Positions 1-5,929 of a DNA stretch of 6,600 nucleotides are shown here, one piece after another. The notes under the pieces are model-generated. The model saw only the letters and a list, made by a program, of their open reading frames with translations, did not search any database and was not told the DNA's origin. This DNA comes from Candidatus Zhuqueibacterota bacterium (GTDB lineage Bacteria; Zhuqueibacterota; Zhuqueibacteria; Oceanimicrobiales; Oceanimicrobiaceae): contig JAABYK010000303.1 in NCBI GenBank assembly GCA_011775825.1, forward strand, positions 7,281-13,880, given 5' to 3'. Made by a program: the position numbers and the translations under genes. Numbering within the stretch: position 1 is the stretch's first letter; the number at the start of each line of letters is the position of its first letter.

Positions 1-5
1 CAGAT

Positions 6-746
6 TCACCTGTGAATTGCGTCTGCAAACTCTTTCAACAACGTGAAATTGTGTTCCTTTTCCAAAATATTTCCCGTCACCACAAATGCCGCGCCGGATT
101 CGACTTTTGCCTGCGCTTCTTCCGGTTTTTTGATGCCGCCCCCCACAATGACCGGGCGTTCTATGTAGTCCTGTATGGCGCCCACCATCTCATCCGGGAC
201 GGAATTGTGGGCGCCGCTCCCGGCCTCGAGGTAGACCATGTCCATACCTAAATATTCGGCAGCCAGCGCAGTGGCTTTGGCGATGTCCAATTTGTCTCTT
301 GGGATGGGTCGCGTGTTGCTCATGAATTCCGCCGAGGTGATGCGCCCGGATTCGATCAGCATGTAGCCCACGGAGATGGGTTCCACCCCCAGCGCCTTGA
401 TCACCGGGGCCGCTTTCACCTGTTCCTCAATCAAATACGTGGGATTTCGACCGCTGATAAGCGAGAGAAAGAAAATCGCGTCTGCGTACTGAGAGACCTG
501 GGTTGGACTGCCCGGGAAAATGATCACCGGGATATCGACCTGCTTTTTGACCAAGCCGACCAAATTGTCGAACGACGAAGAAAGAAGAAGGCTCCCCCCA
601 ATTAACAGCGCGTCTGCACCCGCCTCGTTGGCCTGAGATGCCAATTCAACGAGTTTGTTTTGCTGCCACTTGTCAGGATCGATTAGGACGAGATAACCGG
701 CGCCTCTTTGTTCCCGGATGTTTAATAACCGTTGTAGAGTAGTCAA
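6..746 (-). CDS. Geranylgeranylglyceryl/heptaprenylglyceryl phosphate synthase family protein (GGGPS/PcrB)
   Basis: This is a TIM-barrel prenyltransferase that joins a polyprenyl diphosphate to sn-glycerol-1-phosphate, the first ether-bond step of archaeal-type lipids. Family members occur in many Bacteroidota and relatives. Numbered from the chosen start, visible family motifs are LIDPDK near residues 21-26, FPGSP at 77-81, a YLEAGSGA stretch at 172-179, VGGGIKKPEEA at 201-211 and VTGN at 223-226; the last two are the phosphate-binding loops of the barrel. The predicted length is 246 aa, normal for the family. The frame stays open to an ATG at 923, but those extra residues lie antiparallel-free over the end of alaS in another frame and show no family similarity, so they are not coding. 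The homologous part begins at TTLQRLLNIRE, and the only start codons near it are TTG (746, 752 or 767). TTG at 746 has a GGA six bases upstream. The gene follows alaS by 64 bp with no terminator, so co-transcription is likely. Function is confident to family level; the prenyl chain length and the exact start are not settled. Confidence 0.9.
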   Translation of the reverse strand: MTTLQRLLNIREQRGAGYLVLIDPDKWQQNKLVELASQANEAGADALLIGGSLLLSSSFDNLVGLVKKQVDIPVIIFPGSPTQVSQYADAIFFLSLISGRNPTYLIEEQVKAAPVIKALGVEPISVGYMLIESGRITSAEFMSNTRPIPRDKLDIAKATALAAEYLGMDMVYLEAGSGAHNSVPDEMVGAIQDYIERPVIVGGGIKKPEEAQAKVESGAAFVVTGNILEKEHNFTLLKEFADAIHR

Positions 747-810
747 ATACAATCCAAATTGAGTCAAGAAATTAAAGGCCTGTCTGCGTGCTTCGTGAGA
801 AAGGCAACAA

Positions 811-3465
811 TCAGTTTTTGACCAAAGCCCGCACGATCTCAGGGACACTCGACAGCGCTTGCTCAAACTTCTTAATATTCTTACCTCCGGCCAGAGCCAT
901 GTGCGGTCGTCCGCCACCGCCACCGCCGGTTATTTCGGCCACGCGCTTCACGATGTCGCCGGCTTTCAACGAACGTTTCTGGATTAAATCATCGGTGACC
1001 ACGCAGACAAAGGACACTTTGTTATCAATGATGGAACCGAGTACGCCGACTCCCGAACCGAGATGGTCACGCAGTTTGTCGCTCACCTGTTTCAGTTCGT
1101 CGACGTTTTCAAGGTCGATGCGTGACGATACCACTTTAAAGCCGTTCAGACTTTCAGCCTCGTCGATCAGTCGGCTTATCTGCTGGCGAGCAGATTGCAC
1201 CCGCAACTGCGTGAGTTCTTTTTCCAACTGCTGTTTTTCCTGCAGAAGACTTTCGAGCTTGTCAACCACTTCGTACTCTCTGCAATTCAGCAGCTCCTGA
1301 ATCTGATCCGTGATCTTTTTTTCGCGACGGAGCAGGGAATCAGATCGCTCCCCGGTGACCGCCTCCAACCTGCGAATGCCCGCCGCAGCGCTGGTCTCGG
1401 ACAAGATGCGAAAATAGCCCATCTCACCCGTGCGATTGAGATGCGTTCCCCCGCACAATTCCAGGCTGTAATCGTCGATTTTAACCACGCGCACCCGATC
1501 GCCATACTTTTCTTCGAAAATGGCCATCGCTCCCATTTCGCGTGCTTTGACAAACGTGGTGTGAAATGTCTCCACGGCCATATCGGCACGGATGTTCTCA
1601 TTGACGATTTGCTCGATTTCATCTAATTGCGCGCTGTCGATTTTTTTGAAATGCGTGACGTCAAACCTGAGATGATCCGGCGCCACCAGCGAACCGGCTT
1701 GCGTCACGTGGCTGCCAAGCGTTACACGCAGAGCTTTGTGCAGCAAATGCGTGGCCGTGTGATTGCGAGCTGTGGATTTGCGCCGAGCTTTATCCACTCG
1801 CGCGATGACTTTCGGGTCCTCTATTTTGATTTGCCCATCGACTTTCCCGATGTGGACAAACGTGTTTCCCACACGCACCGTATCCTGAACGTCGATCTTA
1901 AACCCGTTGCCGACGATTTCACCCACATCGCCGACCTGACCGCCGGCTTCGCCGTAAAACGGCGTTCGATCTAACGTGACAAAAATTTGTCCATTTTGCT
2001 GATGAAGTCTTCGGATTTGCGAATCCGTTTCCAGTTCGGAATAGCCCAAAAACTCGGAATCGTCTCCTTCGGTGAGTTGGTGCCATTTCTCCACGTCAAA
2101 GTCTGCCGAGTGGCTCCATTTTCCGGCTTGTTTGGCACGCTCCCGTTGCGCCGCCATTTCTTTTTCGAAGCCTGTGTTGTCGACGGACAGATTCTTTTGC
2201 CGAGCCATCAACTGAGTCAAGTCCAGTGGAAAACCGTAGGTGTCGTACAACTTGAACGCTTCTTTCCCCGGAATCGTCTTTTTGTTTTTTGTCTCCAGGT
2301 CTTCCACAATTTTATCGAAGATTTCGATGCCGCGATCCAGAGTGCTGTTGAAGCTTTCTTCTTCGGATTTTATGACCAGCGACACGAATTGATGTTTCTC
2401 TTTGATTTCCGGAAACGCCTCGCCCATAATGTCGATGACCACCGGAACTAGTTTGTGGATGAACGGCTCGTGCATGTTCAAATTTCGGCCGAAGCGGGCG
2501 GCGCGTCTGAGGATTCGGCGCAAGACGTAGCCGCGCCCCTCATTCGAGGGCATGACGCCATCCGTAATGGCAAACGTCAGCGCCCGGATGTGGTCGGCGA
2601 TGACCCGATGCGCGATGCCGTTATCCGGCCCCGGATAGGTGACTCCCGAGATCTGGTTGATGGCCGAAAGGAGCGGACCAAATACATCCGTATCGTAGTT
2701 CGAATCCACGTTGTTGATCACGGCCACCACGCGCTCGAAGCCCATGCCGGTGTCCACATGTTTGGCGGGCAGGTTGCGAAGCGTGCCATCTCTCTGTCGG
2801 TCAAATTGGATGAACACCAGATTCCAGATTTCGATGTATCTCGCACACCCGGCATTGACGCCGCAAACGTGATTTGGGTCATCTTGTTTGTCGCATTTTC
2901 CTTCTCCCAAATCGTAATGGATTTCGGAGCAGGGACCGCACGGCCCGGTGTCGCCCATCTCCCAGAAATTATCGTCCTTGCCAAAGCGCAAAATTCGCTC
3001 TGGCGGAATGGGGGTGACTTGCGCCCAAAGCGCCGCGGCTTCCTCGTCGGGATCCAGATTGTCTTGTGCATCGCCTTCGAAAACCGTGGCCCACATGCGG
3101 TTGCCATCCAGGCCCCAGACTTTGGTGAGCAGCTCCCAGGCCCACTCGATGGCTTCTTTCTTGAAATAGTCGCCAAAGGACCAGTTGCCGAGCATCTCAA
3201 AGAACGTGTGGTGGTAGGTGTCGAATCCCACATCTTCGAGATCGTTGTGCTTGCCACTCACCCGAATGCACTTTTGCGAGTTGACGGCGCGTTGGTAATC
3301 CCGTGTTTCCAGACCGAGAAAGATGTTCTTGAATTGATTCATCCCGGCGTTGATAAACAGCAGGGTGGGATCATCAAACGGCACCACCGGTGAGCTTGGC
3401 ACGAAGGTGTGCTGTTTGCTCTTGAAAAAATCGATGAATGATTGTCGAACGTCTTTTGATTTCAT
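811..3465 (-). CDS. alaS: Alanine--tRNA ligase (alanyl-tRNA synthetase)
   Basis: This cytoplasmic class II synthetase charges tRNA-Ala and hydrolyses mischarged Ser- and Gly-tRNA-Ala. At 884 aa it has the normal full bacterial length. The catalytic domain (about 1-250) carries the class II motif region with KHNDLEDVG (72-80) and HHTFFEMLGNWSFGDYFK (85-102), then GPCGPCSE (174-181) and HVDTGMGFERV (236-246). The NEGRGYVLRRILRRA motif lies at 308-322. The editing domain has its zinc ligands intact: HTATHLLH at 569-576 gives H569 and H573, and CGGTH at 671-675 gives C671 and H675. A charged coiled-coil-like stretch follows (about 710-770), then the C-Ala domain with a six-glycine run and RPHMALAGG (847-861). 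A cysteine-rich insertion (C191, C201, C207) precedes YIEIWNLVF. The ATG start gives the canonical N-terminus (KSKDVRQSFIDFFKSKQHT). It is preceded by eight A residues and only a distant AAGG, so no normal ribosome binding site is visible. The GGGPS gene lies immediately downstream. Confidence 0.98.
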   Translation of the reverse strand: MKSKDVRQSFIDFFKSKQHTFVPSSPVVPFDDPTLLFINAGMNQFKNIFLGLETRDYQRAVNSQKCIRVSGKHNDLEDVGFDTYHHTFFEMLGNWSFGDYFKKEAIEWAWELLTKVWGLDGNRMWATVFEGDAQDNLDPDEEAAALWAQVTPIPPERILRFGKDDNFWEMGDTGPCGPCSEIHYDLGEGKCDKQDDPNHVCGVNAGCARYIEIWNLVFIQFDRQRDGTLRNLPAKHVDTGMGFERVVAVINNVDSNYDTDVFGPLLSAINQISGVTYPGPDNGIAHRVIADHIRALTFAITDGVMPSNEGRGYVLRRILRRAARFGRNLNMHEPFIHKLVPVVIDIMGEAFPEIKEKHQFVSLVIKSEEESFNSTLDRGIEIFDKIVEDLETKNKKTIPGKEAFKLYDTYGFPLDLTQLMARQKNLSVDNTGFEKEMAAQRERAKQAGKWSHSADFDVEKWHQLTEGDDSEFLGYSELETDSQIRRLHQQNGQIFVTLDRTPFYGEAGGQVGDVGEIVGNGFKIDVQDTVRVGNTFVHIGKVDGQIKIEDPKVIARVDKARRKSTARNHTATHLLHKALRVTLGSHVTQAGSLVAPDHLRFDVTHFKKIDSAQLDEIEQIVNENIRADMAVETFHTTFVKAREMGAMAIFEEKYGDRVRVVKIDDYSLELCGGTHLNRTGEMGYFRILSETSAAAGIRRLEAVTGERSDSLLRREKKITDQIQELLNCREYEVVDKLESLLQEKQQLEKELTQLRVQSARQQISRLIDEAESLNGFKVVSSRIDLENVDELKQVSDKLRDHLGSGVGVLGSIIDNKVSFVCVVTDDLIQKRSLKAGDIVKRVAEITGGGGGGRPHMALAGGKNIKKFEQALSSVPEIVRALVKN

Positions 3466-3517
3466 TTTTTTTTAATGCCTTACTGTGCTTTGGTTTCGAT
3501 GTTTGATATGTTTATCT

Positions 3518-3647
3518 GGGTAACGAAAGCGTGAGTGAGAGGCTTGAATGCACGGAACATACTGTTTAGATTAAACATTGAGAGGGCACAAAACCGGCTT
3601 AAGAGCCGAGAGCCCTCTCGTCCACTCGACGCAATGATATGTTAGCT
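3518..3647 (-). repeat. attC-like imperfect inverted repeat between alaS and the DUF4926 gene
   Basis: The two ends are partly complementary. On the plus strand, GGTAAC (3519-3524), GCGTGAGTG (3529-3537) and GAGGC (3539-3543) face GCCCTCTC (3612-3619), CACTCGACGC (3623-3632) and GTTAGCT (3641-3647). The arm pair GCGTGAGTG / CACTCGACGC differs by a single extra base, as expected for an extrahelical base in an integron attC stem. Read on the minus strand, the same strand as the neighbouring gene pair, it would have R''=AGCTAAC and R'=GTTACCC, and it starts 85 bp past the DUF4926 stop. The outer cores differ from strict consensus. An alternative internal hairpin (3580-3619) competes with this fold. 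It could also be an unrelated intergenic repeat, and no alaS terminator or promoter role is excluded. Confidence 0.35.
3580..3619. repeat. Compound hairpin in the spacer upstream of alaS
   Basis: An exact 8-bp outer stem, GAGAGGGC (3580-3587) with GCCCTCTC (3612-3619), encloses an inner 5-bp stem, CGGCT (3595-3599) with AGCCG (3604-3608), and its TAAG loop. No T-run follows on either strand, so it does not read as a simple intrinsic terminator. It lies about 115 bp upstream of the alaS start and inside the larger attC-like repeat. If alaS transcription starts further upstream it would sit in the alaS leader, but no T-box motifs were recognised. Confidence 0.6.
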
Positions 3648-3732
3648 GTCATGATTGCTCAAAATTCGAGAATTCGATAATAATCGCTTTGATTTGAGAT
3701 TAACTTGCTGTTTCTACAAGCTTGAAACTGAC

Positions 3733-3948
3733 TTAACCAACTTCGAGGTTCTCGGTTATCTGGTGCAAGACAAGTAAAGCATTTCTATGAATCGGTAATT
3801 GTTCATAAACCTGTCCGTCAGTATCTGAAAACTCGACTAAATAATGAGTATCTGAAAGCTTGGAAACAACTGTCCCCGTGGTGCCGCGTTTTACGGGCGT
3901 ATTTTCAATATCTGTCAATACCGCGACATAATCATGAATTTCTATCAT
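3733..3948 (-). CDS. DUF4926-family small protein
   Basis: This 71-aa soluble protein has the look of the DUF4926 family: an N-terminal HDYVAVLTDIENTPVKRG, then RGTTGTVV at 21-28 and YLVEFSDTDGQ at 36-46. That pattern of short beta strands and a Gly-Thr-Val turn suggests a small SH3-like barrel, although the fold is inferred. The biochemical role is unknown. The ATG start overlaps the TGA stop of the upstream DUF6883 gene in an ATGA junction, and a strong GGGGA lies six bases before it, so translational coupling is likely. Members of this family are repeatedly seen beside DUF6883 genes, which suggests the two work as a pair, possibly antitoxin or immunity protein and effector. That assignment is inference. 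The stop is TAA, and no convincing terminator follows. Confidence 0.75.
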   Translation of the reverse strand: MIEIHDYVAVLTDIENTPVKRGTTGTVVSKLSDTHYLVEFSDTDGQVYEQLPIHRNALLVLHQITENLEVG

Positions 3949-4295
3949 CTTTTTCCCCTACTTTTTCTAACAAAACAAGAGGTTAAATATGGTCTCTCGT
4001 CACCTTTGTGAACTATCCACAAAGTACACAAGGTCTCTCTTTGATTGACTCCTTGGATTTCATATTCAACACGATACGTTTTGCCAAAATCATTTTGTCG
4101 CTCTTTTGTTACTTCACCATATTCAGCAGATTCCAAAACCAGTTTCTTTAGGTTTGTACTATTGCTTTGAGTAATTCCAAGTGCTTTTTCAAAAACTTTC
4201 GCTTTATGTTTTCCATCAGGATGAAATGGATTCAAGCAGTAATCTTCCAATTTCCCTTCAGGGATAACGGCCTTTGCTCCGTTAGTTAGTCTCAT
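3945..4295 (-). CDS. DUF6883-family protein
   Basis: This 116-aa protein matches the pattern I associate with DUF6883: an N-terminal MRLTNGAKAVIPEGKLEDYC followed by the signature NPFHPDGKHKAKVF (22-35) and KALGI. Later come a YRVEYEI strand (74-80) and a C-terminal TLWIVHKGDERPYLTSC stretch (91-107). The conserved His, Lys and Cys residues in the first third could be catalytic or binding residues, but no activity is established here. Domains of this family occur alone and at the C-termini of larger secreted toxin-like proteins, which makes a toxin role plausible but unproven. The ATG at 4295 was chosen over a TTG at 4301 because it gives the family N-terminus. There is no Shine-Dalgarno sequence, and a good promoter lies only about 18 bp upstream, so the leader is very short. 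The last bases overlap the DUF4926 start. Confidence 0.75.
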   Translation of the reverse strand: MRLTNGAKAVIPEGKLEDYCLNPFHPDGKHKAKVFEKALGITQSNSTNLKKLVLESAEYGEVTKERQNDFGKTYRVEYEIQGVNQRETLCTLWIVHKGDERPYLTSCFVRKSRGKR

Positions 4296-4312
4296 TATCA
4301 ATAATAATCAAT

Positions 4313-4341
4313 AATATATCGAAAGTTTGCCATTTATTCAA
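4313..4341 (-). promoter_or_regulatory. Predicted sigma-70-type promoter for the DUF6883/DUF4926 pair
   Basis: On the minus strand, TTGAAT (4336-4341) and TATATT (4313-4318) are separated by exactly 17 bases. They match the -35 and -10 consensus at 4/6 and 5/6 positions. Transcription would begin near 4306, leaving a leader of about 10 bases before the ATG at 4295, consistent with the missing ribosome binding site. The surrounding DNA is very AT-rich, so a chance match is possible. I saw no match to the Bacteroidota TAnnTTTG element at this place. Confidence 0.4.
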
Positions 4342-4402
4342 ATAGAATCTAATTTGATTGATATCATTCTCGTTCGGTCTTGCATTACTTGACCTTTACC
4401 AC

Positions 4403-4518
4403 AGCTAACCCTGCATCACCCGTTGAACCCGCAGAAGATCGACTGTGAAATTGGATATGACCTTTGAAGTCACCACAAAACACCCCAAAAAGCACGGCGG
4501 TTTCAATCGGCTGAATGC
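4403..4518 (-). repeat. attC-like imperfect inverted repeat upstream of the DUF6883 gene
   Basis: The arm at 4413-4432 pairs with 4497-4518 over about 17 base pairs, including GCAT/ATGC, TTGAA/TTCAA and a GC-rich CCCGC/GCGG end. It has two mismatches and two single-base bulges in the right arm, and the loop is about 64 bases. Next to the left arm sits AGCTAAC (GTTAGCT on the minus strand), where an R' core would be. No good partner R'' core is seen past the right arm; the bases there read TCTGAACCC. Single-base bulges in a long stem are typical of attC sites, but the missing core means it is either degenerate or a different kind of fold-back element. It is more GC-rich than the flanking DNA. 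Confidence 0.35.
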
Positions 4519-4775
4519 TCTGAACCCTTGCTATGGCAAAATCTTGACATTGCAACAATACTTTCTAACCAACTCATCTGTAACTCTGGTCCTTTTTAAT
4601 TCTGTTAAAGTACTCAAAGTCCTATACTTGCTTTTCATGCTTGTCGCTAAATCTATGTTTAAGAAAAATAGACAAATTGGTTTTGTGTGGTATTTGGGAT
4701 TTGCTGTCATCAGGCATAAGCTTGGGAGATATAAATATGAACATGTGTTTACCGTAGTTGAACAAAAAATATTCA
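4519..4775. other. AT-rich spacer with no convincing gene
   Basis: This stretch follows the stop of the 55-aa membrane protein on the minus strand. Overlapping open frames exist on both strands, but they compete over the same bases. None has a ribosome binding site, a recognisable domain or a natural N-terminus, so none is annotated. A plus-strand frame starting at 4445 with GTG crosses the fold-back at 4403-4518 and then runs over the 55-aa gene. A decayed gene remnant cannot be excluded. Confidence 0.5.
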
Positions 4776-4943
4776 TTATAGTTGAGTCTCATTACCGTCA
4801 TTATTGGTTTTTGATCTGATTTCAGATAAAGATATTTGTTTGTAAGCCATATAAGCAAGAATGAGAGTAGCAATGGCGGTGATGGCTTGAATGACGTTGG
4901 CGGTAGAAATACAAGTACTGTAGGTCGAAAAAGCTAACTGCAT
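4776..4943 (-). CDS. Small single-pass membrane protein (55 aa)
   Basis: ATG at 4943 begins a 55-aa frame ending in TAA. A short polar N-terminus (MQLAFSTYSTCIS) is followed by one clear transmembrane helix, about residues 14-34, with the sequence TANVIQAITAIATLILAYM. A basic and polar tail (YKQISLSEIRSKTNNDGNETQL) then follows, consistent with an inside C-terminus. Proteins with an N-terminal anchor of this ITAIATLI..YxAYKQ type followed by a charged tail are common as small or N-terminal membrane segments, but no function is known. GGTGGG sits just two bases before the ATG, with possible pairing close to the start. The gene begins 21 bp after the stop of the 135-aa unknown gene on the same strand, suggesting one transcript. 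It is short enough for automatic gene callers to miss. It could also be the anchor remnant of a longer protein, although no downstream frame restores one. Confidence 0.6.
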   Translation of the reverse strand: MQLAFSTYSTCISTANVIQAITAIATLILAYMAYKQISLSEIRSKTNNDGNETQL

Positions 4944-4964
4944 AACCCACCAAATTGGTCAATA

Positions 4965-5372
4965 TCAGGATCTGCCCTTACCCCCGTAACTTTCCCATAA
5001 ATCTCTTTCAATGAACCACTTAGCTCTTCCCAGCTCATAGTCTATTCTTGTAGCGATAGACCAGTACATTTCTCTTGGATATTCTTTTTCCTGAATATCA
5101 AGTTTCCAGTTATACCAATCGACCGGATTATCATAAGGAATATACTCATATAATCCGAGATAATTCAGCCTATCATGAAAGGGTTTTCCATAAGTGGCAA
5201 CCAAGCAAATAATTTTATTACTGAGCTCTATGATTGCTTCTGAAGCAAGTACATTTGATACTTTTGTTTTGTCCTCGTTTTTTATTTCGAGGAGTCTGTT
5301 AAACTCATTAAAGTACTCATGGATACTCTCCGTTAATTCATCTAGTCGTTTTAACGCTTCATCTCGATTCAT
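4965..5372 (-). CDS. Hypothetical protein, 135 aa, unknown function
   Basis: I do not recognise this protein. It appears soluble, with no signal peptide or membrane helix. The first half looks helical and charged (MNRDEALKRLDELTESIHEY, then EFNRLLEIKNEDKTKVS), with heptad-like leucines that could form a coiled coil. A helical segment at about 42-65 (SEAIIELSNKIICLVATYG) follows. The C-terminal half is rich in aromatic residues (DWYNWKLD, REMYWSIATRIDYE, AKWFIERDLWESYG). Two starts are possible, GTG at 5378 or ATG at 5372. GGGG lies 4 bases before the GTG and 10 bases before the ATG, and ATG is preferred for its codon. The stop is TGA, and the 55-aa membrane protein starts 21 bp later. The perfect R'-like core GTTAAGT (minus strand, 5383-5377) lies just ahead of the start. 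The coding character is convincing (long frame, sensible composition), but the role is open. Confidence 0.75.
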   Translation of the reverse strand: MNRDEALKRLDELTESIHEYFNEFNRLLEIKNEDKTKVSNVLASEAIIELSNKIICLVATYGKPFHDRLNYLGLYEYIPYDNPVDWYNWKLDIQEKEYPREMYWSIATRIDYELGRAKWFIERDLWESYGGKGRS

Positions 5373-5926
5373 ATACACTTAACCCCAAATGTACCTGCGG
5401 CAAAGCATTGGCGCACATACCTTGCCGATTCCAATTTTGAAACTCACCACACCGCCCTGCCGTCATGCTGACCCATAGTCGCGCCTTAACAACGCCCTAA
5501 AGTCCCACTTGTGAAATGTAGAGAAGAGAAAAGTTTGAAATAGATGTTGTAAGTTTTCCAAGTAGAAATAAGGAAATCCCACGCACTATGTTTTTTAACT
5601 TACTTTGCCTCATTTGTTTTTGCTTTGATTATGAAAGCCTTGATGGAAGAACGTCGAGTTTCAGCGGTGCAAACATAAAGATTAATTTATGAAAAAACAA
5701 ATCCTACAAAACATTCCCAAGATTAAACGAAAGGTTAATTAAAATTTACTGCCTGAAGATATAACATGTCTTGTTATCGTAGTCAGACATACGTACTTAT
5801 GCTGCTCTTTCATATAATCATCGAATGAAACAAAATGTGAATTCCTTAGCTGCCTTCGTAGAAAGCAGCGGCCGTTCCAACGGAGAGCCCTATCAAGAAA
5901 CCACCAAACAGAAACAATAAACTATT
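5373..5926. other. Gene-poor spacer: GC-rich island followed by AT-rich DNA
   Basis: Positions 5377-5511 are distinctly GC-rich against AT-rich flanks. The island holds an inverted repeat, CGGCAA (5398-5403) with TTGCCG (5422-5427), and two xCTTAAC words in direct orientation at its edges (5377-5383 and 5484-5490). From 5512 to about 5840 the DNA is AT-rich with no convincing gene. A 38-aa minus-strand frame (5497-5613) is hydrophobic but has no ribosome binding site and runs into the GC-rich island. Positions 5846-5926 continue the reading frame of the membrane protein that ends at 5927, and are described separately. Confidence 0.6.
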
Positions 5927-5929
5927 TCA
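5846..5929 (-). pseudogene. In-frame continuation of the 5927-6145 gene beyond an internal TGA
   Basis: Directly after the TGA at 5929-5927 the same frame stays open for 26 codons to a TAA. It encodes NSLLFLFGGFLIGLSVGTAA followed by AFYEGS, a near-ideal transmembrane helix with a short polar end. The sequence on the other side of the stop (LGYHFDRFE) joins it naturally. A single change of TGG (Trp) to TGA would explain the stop. The undamaged protein would be about 99 aa from the ATG at 6145. Alternatives are programmed readthrough, a sequencing or assembly error, or chance. Recoding of TGA is unlikely because alaS, the GGGPS gene, the DUF6883 gene and the 135-aa gene all end properly with TGA. 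Confidence 0.45.

Larger units (their letters stand above)
3524..4408 (-). mobile_element. Candidate integron-like gene cassette carrying the DUF6883/DUF4926 pair
   Basis: On the plus strand the gene pair is bracketed by GTTAGCTGT (3641-3649) and its exact inverted copy ACAGCTAAC (4401-4409). Read on the minus strand, the right-hand copy gives G|TTAGCT, the expected cassette entry point, and the left-hand copy gives the AGCTAAC R'' core of a trailing attC-like fold (3518-3647). In real cassettes these two cores are complementary because they form one attC in the excised circle. The limits given run from that entry point to the G of the trailing GTTACCC core. The pair also carries its own likely promoter, as toxin-antitoxin cassettes often do. 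A 9-bp inverted match in two spacers of this size can occur by chance, the cores deviate from GTTRRRY, and no integrase is in view. An inverted-repeat-bounded non-autonomous element is the main alternative. Confidence 0.35.

Noticed and set aside
747..923. N-terminal extension of the GGGPS frame to an ATG at 923
   Set aside because: It would overlap the end of alaS by over 100 bp and encodes Arg/Cys/Ser-rich sequence unlike the family, so it is out-of-frame alaS sequence.
2455..3393. Long plus-strand frame (312 aa) opposite alaS
   Set aside because: It is the antisense shadow of a fully conserved alaS. It has no domain or ribosome binding site, and other plus-strand frames within 788-2451 are shadows for the same reason.
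3709..3727. GTTTC…GAAAC hairpin after the DUF4926 stop as a terminator
   Set aside because: The stem is only 5 bp and AT-rich, with no T-run.
4445..4819. Plus-strand frame of 124 aa starting with GTG
   Set aside because: It crosses the fold-back element and runs antisense over the better-supported 55-aa gene. It has no recognisable N-terminus or domain and no ribosome binding site.
4531..4873. Two overlapping minus-strand frames (4531-4776 and 4622-4873)
   Set aside because: They compete over the same bases, and the latter overlaps the 55-aa gene in another frame. Their composition is irregular and they have no start signals.
4932..4938. Third AGCTAAC word, at first taken as another attC core
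   Set aside because: It falls within the second to fourth codons of the 55-aa gene and has no complementary arm nearby.
5497..5613. 38-aa minus-strand frame beginning MRQSKLKNIVRG
   Set aside because: Slightly membrane-protein-like, but it has no ribosome binding site and ends by running into the GC-rich island. It could be a gene remnant, but support is too weak.
5849..5883. GCTGC…GCAGC and CCGTT…AACGG inverted repeats as a terminator after the membrane protein gene
   Set aside because: They lie inside the in-frame continuation of that gene, where codon content explains them, and no T-run follows.
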